Source of the DNA: an uncultured Verrucomicrobiota bacterium
GTDB lineage: Bacteria; Verrucomicrobiota; Verrucomicrobiia; Limisphaerales; UBA9464
Reading direction: 5' to 3'
Assembly: GCA_903821635.1 (NCBI GenBank)
Contig: CAIJLV010000054.1
Location: 1 to 64,000, forward strand
Length of the DNA: 64,000 nucleotides
The notes beneath the pieces were generated by a model. The model had not been told where the DNA came from. It did not search any database and saw only the letters and a list, made by a program, of their open reading frames with translations. Position numbers and translations under genes: made by a program. Shown piece after piece: positions 60,268 through 64,000 of this stretch (within the stretch, counting starts at the first letter, position 1; each line of letters begins with the position of its first letter).

Positions 60268-63200
60268 TCACGGCCGGCGGATCCGGAAGAACCGTGGCCC
60301 GGGAGTGTCCGTCGCCTGTTCGGGCAATTCGACTGGGCGACCCTCGAACCAGCCGGAGCTGACCGTTCGCCACTCGCCCAGCTGCGCCGAACTTTCCAGC
60401 AGGAAAGGGGAGTCGGGTTCGCCCTGAGCCAGCAGGCGGATTCCGTTGATTCCGACCGTGGCCGTCAGCGCCAGCTCCGTCGCGGGCACCTCAGGTCCAA
60501 AGAGGTTGACTGAGATGGCGCCGACGCTGTTGTCGAAGCCGCCGACCGCAATCTCATAGGCAGTCCCGGCGTTGGCGGTCCAAGTGGCGGTGCTGGGCCC
60601 CGCGAATGAGCCGGTGTCATCATTGGCCGCCACGAGCGTGCGTTGGCCGGCGCTGACTGAATAAACGTGAACGACCGTGTCGAGGATCGAGCCGGAGGTG
60701 TTGACGGCAGCGGTCCCGCCGGCAAAAGCGTGCCAGCGCCACCAAAGGGTGCGGGTGCCGTCCAGGCCGGTGCCCGAGCCGGCGGTGGGCGCCGCCCCGA
60801 CATTGCTCGCGAGCGTGGATTCCCGGCTCCCCCGCAGTCGGACGGCGAATTCCGGGGTGGAATTGGTGGCCGGCAGCAGCGGGAGCAGGCGCAGGTGGGT
60901 CGGTCCGACCTCGCCCAAGGCCGTGGCGACCGCGATCAGGTAAGTGGCTCCCGCCGTTGCTGAAAACGCGCAGACGGAACCCAAACTGTTGCCCTGCCGA
61001 TTGGCGGCGATGGCCTGGAGCGCATTGCCCTCGGCGGCTTGATAGACTGCAAGGACGGGCTGAAACCCAATGGCTTCGGTGTGGAGCTGGAACCAGCCGT
61101 CCGAAGGGGCCCGCCAACGTCTCCAGACGGAATGGCCGGCCAGCAGGCCGGCGTGCGCCGGTTCGTCGGGCTCAGTGGTGGCGCCAGCGGTCTGTTCCTC
61201 CCAAATAATTGATTCGCCGTGGAGCTCTCCCGCTTGCGCCCGGTCATCGTTCGGCGGTGCCGCATTGAAATCGCCGAGCCAACTGACAAGGCCGATCTCC
61301 CCGCCGTAGTTTGAATCGACCGCGAGTGAGTAGGTTTCGCCGGCGCGGACCGAAAAACCGACTTCCCAATCCAGCGTGCTGGTCTTGAGCGGGACGGGTT
61401 CGAGGTTGGCGAGGTCGTTCCCGGCGTAAACCGCGAGGCGGTGGACTTGGTTGCCGATCGCCGGTTGGAGCTGCATCCAGCCGTTGGTTTCGGCGGTCCA
61501 AGCCCACCAAAGGGACCGATCCGCCGGCTGGTTTCCAGGGTGGGGTTCGGCCGCTTCCGCGGTGGCGAGGTGATTGGAGCCGACGAGCCACAGCCGGGGA
61601 CCGTGCAGGCGGATTCGATCGGCGAACGCATCGTTGAACCGGCCGTCAAGCTGTTGGATGCCCAGCGAGTATTCACCGACCTGCCAAAGCCCACCTGCCA
61701 CCCCGATCCAGTAGGTGACTCCGGCCTGGGCCTGAAAAGTCGGATTCCCGAAACCAGCCACGGAGACCAGCGACTCCGGCGTGGTGCCGGTGAAAACTCC
61801 GAAAGCATAGGGTCCGTCGGGGCGCTGCCTGACGGTGACTTGGGTCAGCGCTTCCGCGGGTGCCGTCCATTTCCACCACCTGGACCCGGCTTCGATGGAG
61901 TTGTAAATGCTTGGTTCGCCAGGTTCCACGGTGGCGCCGAACAGCGAGCCGTCGACCAAGACTGAGGGGCCGAAGAGTTCTGCGGCGGCGGCGAAGGCGT
62001 CGTTCTGGGGCAGGGGATACACGTGGAGAGTCAGCCCGCCGCCGGCCTCGACCAGCAGTTGATACTCGACGCCGGCCTCAGCGGTGAACGCGGTCGCGCC
62101 ATTCCCGGCGGCGACTCGCACCAGTTGGCTCAGGCTGGAGCCCCGATACACGGCGACCAACGGCTTCTGGTTTTCCGCCAGTCCGCTCCAGACAAAAGTG
62201 CCGCTTCGGGGCGCCGTCCAAGTCCACCAGAAGGAGTCGCCAAAAACACGACCCTCATGGTTCGGTTCGCCGGCCTCGCGGGTTCCCGCCTGAAGTCGCG
62301 CGTTGAATCGAAGGTCGTCTCCTTGGAGGCGCGAGCGGCGGGCGAAATCGTCGTTGGGCGAACTGGGGGTGAAGCTGAAATCATACCAGACTTCCAGCTT
62401 GGGGTTGTTGCCGGGCCCAGTGGCGATGCCCAGCCGATACGTTTCCCCCGCCTTCACTCGGATGCGTCCGTCGCCGTCGGCGACTGGCTTTAGTCGGGCG
62501 ACGCTCGGTCCCTGAAAGACGCCGGCGGCCCCCAAGGAGCCGTGGCCGACCTCCTCGACTGCAAGGTGGCCCGAAGCGGGAGCGGTCCAAGTCCACCAGC
62601 GGGATTGGCGGTAGCCGGTTCCCGGCAGGAACGGTTCCTCGAATTCGAGGGAATCGTCGGCAAAGCTGCCGCCGAGGCGAAAAGTGGGGCCCCGGACCTC
62701 GGTGGCGTTTTCGAAAAAGTCGTTGGCCGTGAGCGCTCCGATGACGTTGAGCTGGCCCGACCGCGGCCCCTGATTCGGCAACTGCCAGTCGGCTAGGGTG
62801 AGCTGGTAGACCCTTCCGGCGAAGGCGGAAAAGACGAAGGAACCTTCGCTGGAACTGCCCACCGGTTGCAGAGCCTCGATTGTTTCGCCCCGGTAGACGG
62901 CGACGAATCCCGGCGGTTCCCGCTGGATTCTCACCCAGCAATTACTCGGCGCCGTCCACGACCACCAAATGCTGCTGGCGGTTCCCTCGCCGCCTTCGGG
63001 CCCGGCGCCTTCGGTGGTGCCGGAGAATCTGACGCTGCTGCCGGACAACGGGAGGCGGTTGGCGAAGTTGTCGTTCTCGGGTGGGGCGGGCAGGAACCGG
63101 TGGGCGATTTCGTAGTCCGGGAGCCCGCCGGGGGTTCTGATCATCGCGAGGTAGGTCGTCTCACCGGCTCCGGTCGCGACGAGGAGTTCGGAACCACTGA

Positions 63201-64000
63201 CGATCAGTGGGACTGGTTTTAAGTTCGCCAGCGAGTCGCCGCGGTAGGCGTTGAGCCGTAGTCCGAGGGCAAAGAGATTGAACTGGCAGGTGCCGGCCCG
63301 GTCCGCGGTGAAGCGGAACCACACCGACGGATTTAAGGCGCTTTCCTGTGGCTCACGGGTTGCGCCGGCCAGACTACCCGTCAGCCGTTGGATCGGGCCG
63401 AGCGGATAGGCGTTGGCGAAGTGGTCGTGGGGCGGCCGTTGGGAGTGGAGTGAAAAACCGAACGGTCCCGAAGCTTGGCTGTGGCTGGTAACGAGAATGC
63501 GGTATTGGCCGCCGGCCACGGCGTTGAATACTCCGGAAGTGACCGTGATCTCAGCCGGTGCCGCGCCATCAATGCGCGTAATCGCCAAGGAAACCGGCGT
63601 CTGTGTGCCGTCGATGGCCAAGTGCACGAGGCCGGTCAACGGGGCTGTCCACCGATACCACAACTGACGCCAACGGTTGAGCAGGTCGTCGTCTGCGCCG
63701 CCGACCGCCGCGTAAGTGTCACCTGCGACGGTCAACCGTTCCGCCGCCAAGGGGATGGCGTTTTCCGGCGTCGTGTTAAGCGGGCTTTCGGTGAAGACCG
63801 GTCGCCACCGGAATGCGCCCGGCACAGACCGGGTCGCAACCCAGATTTTGTAGGAAGATCCCCGCCGAACAATGAAGTCACGGGTGGTGCTCGTTCCGGC
63901 GGCGGGTTGGATCGCCAGGCCCAGCCCGCTGAGGTCGCGAAGTGCAGCTCCGGTGGCCACGCCGATGATCAGTTCGCCGTCGCTTTCCAGTTCCAGCCGC
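60268..64000 (-). CDS. Giant modular protein (C-terminal part), related to the protein at 45487
   Basis: The frame runs off the right edge: codons remain open from 63960 to 64000 (RLELESDGELIIG), so only the last about 1240 residues are seen and no true start. It consists of about nine modules like those in the 45487 protein, each beginning N-D-x-F-A (NDNFANRLPLSG, NDAFAAAAELFG) with S-x-W-W-x-W-T-A-P (SLWWAWTAETNG, SFWWTWTAPRSG) and often A-T-x-E-P-x-E-P-x-H. The last module (TRTLWWRWHAFAGG, VHVYSVSAG) is closest to a PPC-like beta-sandwich. It ends with a tail LLAQGEPDSPFLLESSAQLG then WRTVSSGWF and FFRIRRP, similar to its secreted neighbours. Probably exported; role unknown. Confidence 0.75.
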   Translation of the reverse strand, partial: RLELESDGELIIGVATGAALRDLSGLGLAIQPAAGTSTTRDFIVRRGSSYKIWVATRSVPGAFRWRPVFTESPLNTTPENAIPLAAERLTVAGDTYAAVGGADDDLLNRWRQLWYRWTAPLTGLVHLAIDGTQTPVSLAITRIDGAAPAEITVTSGVFNAVAGGQYRILVTSHSQASGPFGFSLHSQRPPHDHFANAYPLGPIQRLTGSLAGATREPQESALNPSVWFRFTADRAGTCQFNLFALGLRLNAYRGDSLANLKPVPLIVSGSELLVATGAGETTYLAMIRTPGGLPDYEIAHRFLPAPPENDNFANRLPLSGSSVRFSGTTEGAGPEGGEGTASSIWWSWTAPSNCWVRIQREPPGFVAVYRGETIEALQPVGSSSEGSFVFSAFAGRVYQLTLADWQLPNQGPRSGQLNVIGALTANDFFENATEVRGPTFRLGGSFADDSLEFEEPFLPGTGYRQSRWWTWTAPASGHLAVEEVGHGSLGAAGVFQGPSVARLKPVADGDGRIRVKAGETYRLGIATGPGNNPKLEVWYDFSFTPSSPNDDFARRSRLQGDDLRFNARLQAGTREAGEPNHEGRVFGDSFWWTWTAPRSGTFVWSGLAENQKPLVAVYRGSSLSQLVRVAAGNGATAFTAEAGVEYQLLVEAGGGLTLHVYPLPQNDAFAAAAELFGPSVLVDGSLFGATVEPGEPSIYNSIEAGSRWWKWTAPAEALTQVTVRQRPDGPYAFGVFTGTTPESLVSVAGFGNPTFQAQAGVTYWIGVAGGLWQVGEYSLGIQQLDGRFNDAFADRIRLHGPRLWLVGSNHLATAEAAEPHPGNQPADRSLWWAWTAETNGWMQLQPAIGNQVHRLAVYAGNDLANLEPVPLKTSTLDWEVGFSVRAGETYSLAVDSNYGGEIGLVSWLGDFNAAPPNDDRAQAGELHGESIIWEEQTAGATTEPDEPAHAGLLAGHSVWRRWRAPSDGWFQLHTEAIGFQPVLAVYQAAEGNALQAIAANRQGNSLGSVCAFSATAGATYLIAVATALGEVGPTHLRLLPLLPATNSTPEFAVRLRGSRESTLASNVGAAPTAGSGTGLDGTRTLWWRWHAFAGGTAAVNTSGSILDTVVHVYSVSAGQRTLVAANDDTGSFAGPSTATWTANAGTAYEIAVGGFDNSVGAISVNLFGPEVPATELALTATVGINGIRLLAQGEPDSPFLLESSAQLGEWRTVSSGWFEGRPVELPEQATDTPGPRFFRIRRP

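Noticed and set aside
1-64000. CRISPR arrays, insertion sequences, integrases or prophage genes
   Set aside because: No regularly spaced direct repeats, transposase or integrase motifs, or phage structural genes were seen. The repeats found are gene paralogues, protein modules or short inverted units.

Overview
The window looks like chromosome from a GC-rich Verrucomicrobiota bacterium, most likely Limisphaerales (Pedosphaera-like). The evidence is a PVM-type (Planctomycetes-Verrucomicrobia) bacterial microcompartment operon, PSD1/DUF1549-DUF1553 and DUF1501 proteins, very large secreted delta-60-repeat, lamin-tail and CotH proteins, and a sigma factor fused to a membrane segment. This assignment is inference from gene content; no rRNA or tRNA gene is present to test it. 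Coding density is high and no gap exceeds 300 bases.

Layout. 1-623: a coaE fragment whose first codons are replaced by antisense sequence that reads as the C-terminus of Rho, so the left edge is probably a chimeric join. 762-10531: a divergent DeoR-type regulator and a long (+) operon for a bacterial microcompartment. It encodes PduL, three BMC-H and three BMC-P shell proteins, an unusual acetate kinase homologue, a CoA-acylating aldehyde dehydrogenase, a class II aldolase, a lactate/malate dehydrogenase and a DhnA-like class I aldolase homologue. The expected chemistry is cleavage of fuculose/rhamnulose 1-phosphate to lactaldehyde, oxidation to lactyl-CoA, and recovery of CoA and ATP through PduL and the kinase, with NAD recycled by the dehydrogenase. 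10691-21488: housekeeping and accessory genes (small acidic protein, dtd, Nudix, argJ, LacI regulator, NAD kinase, tlyA, PIG-L deacetylase, Gfo/Idh/MocA, agmatine deiminase, truncated globin, caspase-like protein).

21622-26904: a PSCyt1-DUF1549-DUF1553 protein, its DUF1501 partner and an NTF2-like lipoprotein. 26988-51459: a block of giant secreted proteins, comprising a lamin-tail/CotH protein facing three tandem paralogous delta-60-repeat proteins, then a 1990-residue modular protein. Each of the three paralogues is preceded by the same TACGTA-N4-TACGTAG box at almost constant distance from the start codon, which I consider the most interesting signal in the window. 51512-54821: a second DUF1549/DUF1553 protein carrying two in-frame repeat-like insertions, then a VapBC-like toxin-antitoxin pair. 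54843-60057: a membrane-anchored ECF sigma factor and a (-) cluster of DUF72, DUF2256, FeS-type photolyase and SDR genes. 60268-64000: the C-terminal part of another giant protein related to the one at 45487, running off the right edge.

Two themes stand out. One is sugar-aldehyde metabolism enclosed in a protein shell under local DeoR control. The other is a cell-surface/secretome island of at least six giant proteins; five of the six visible C-termini resemble one another, and three genes share a promoter-proximal box.
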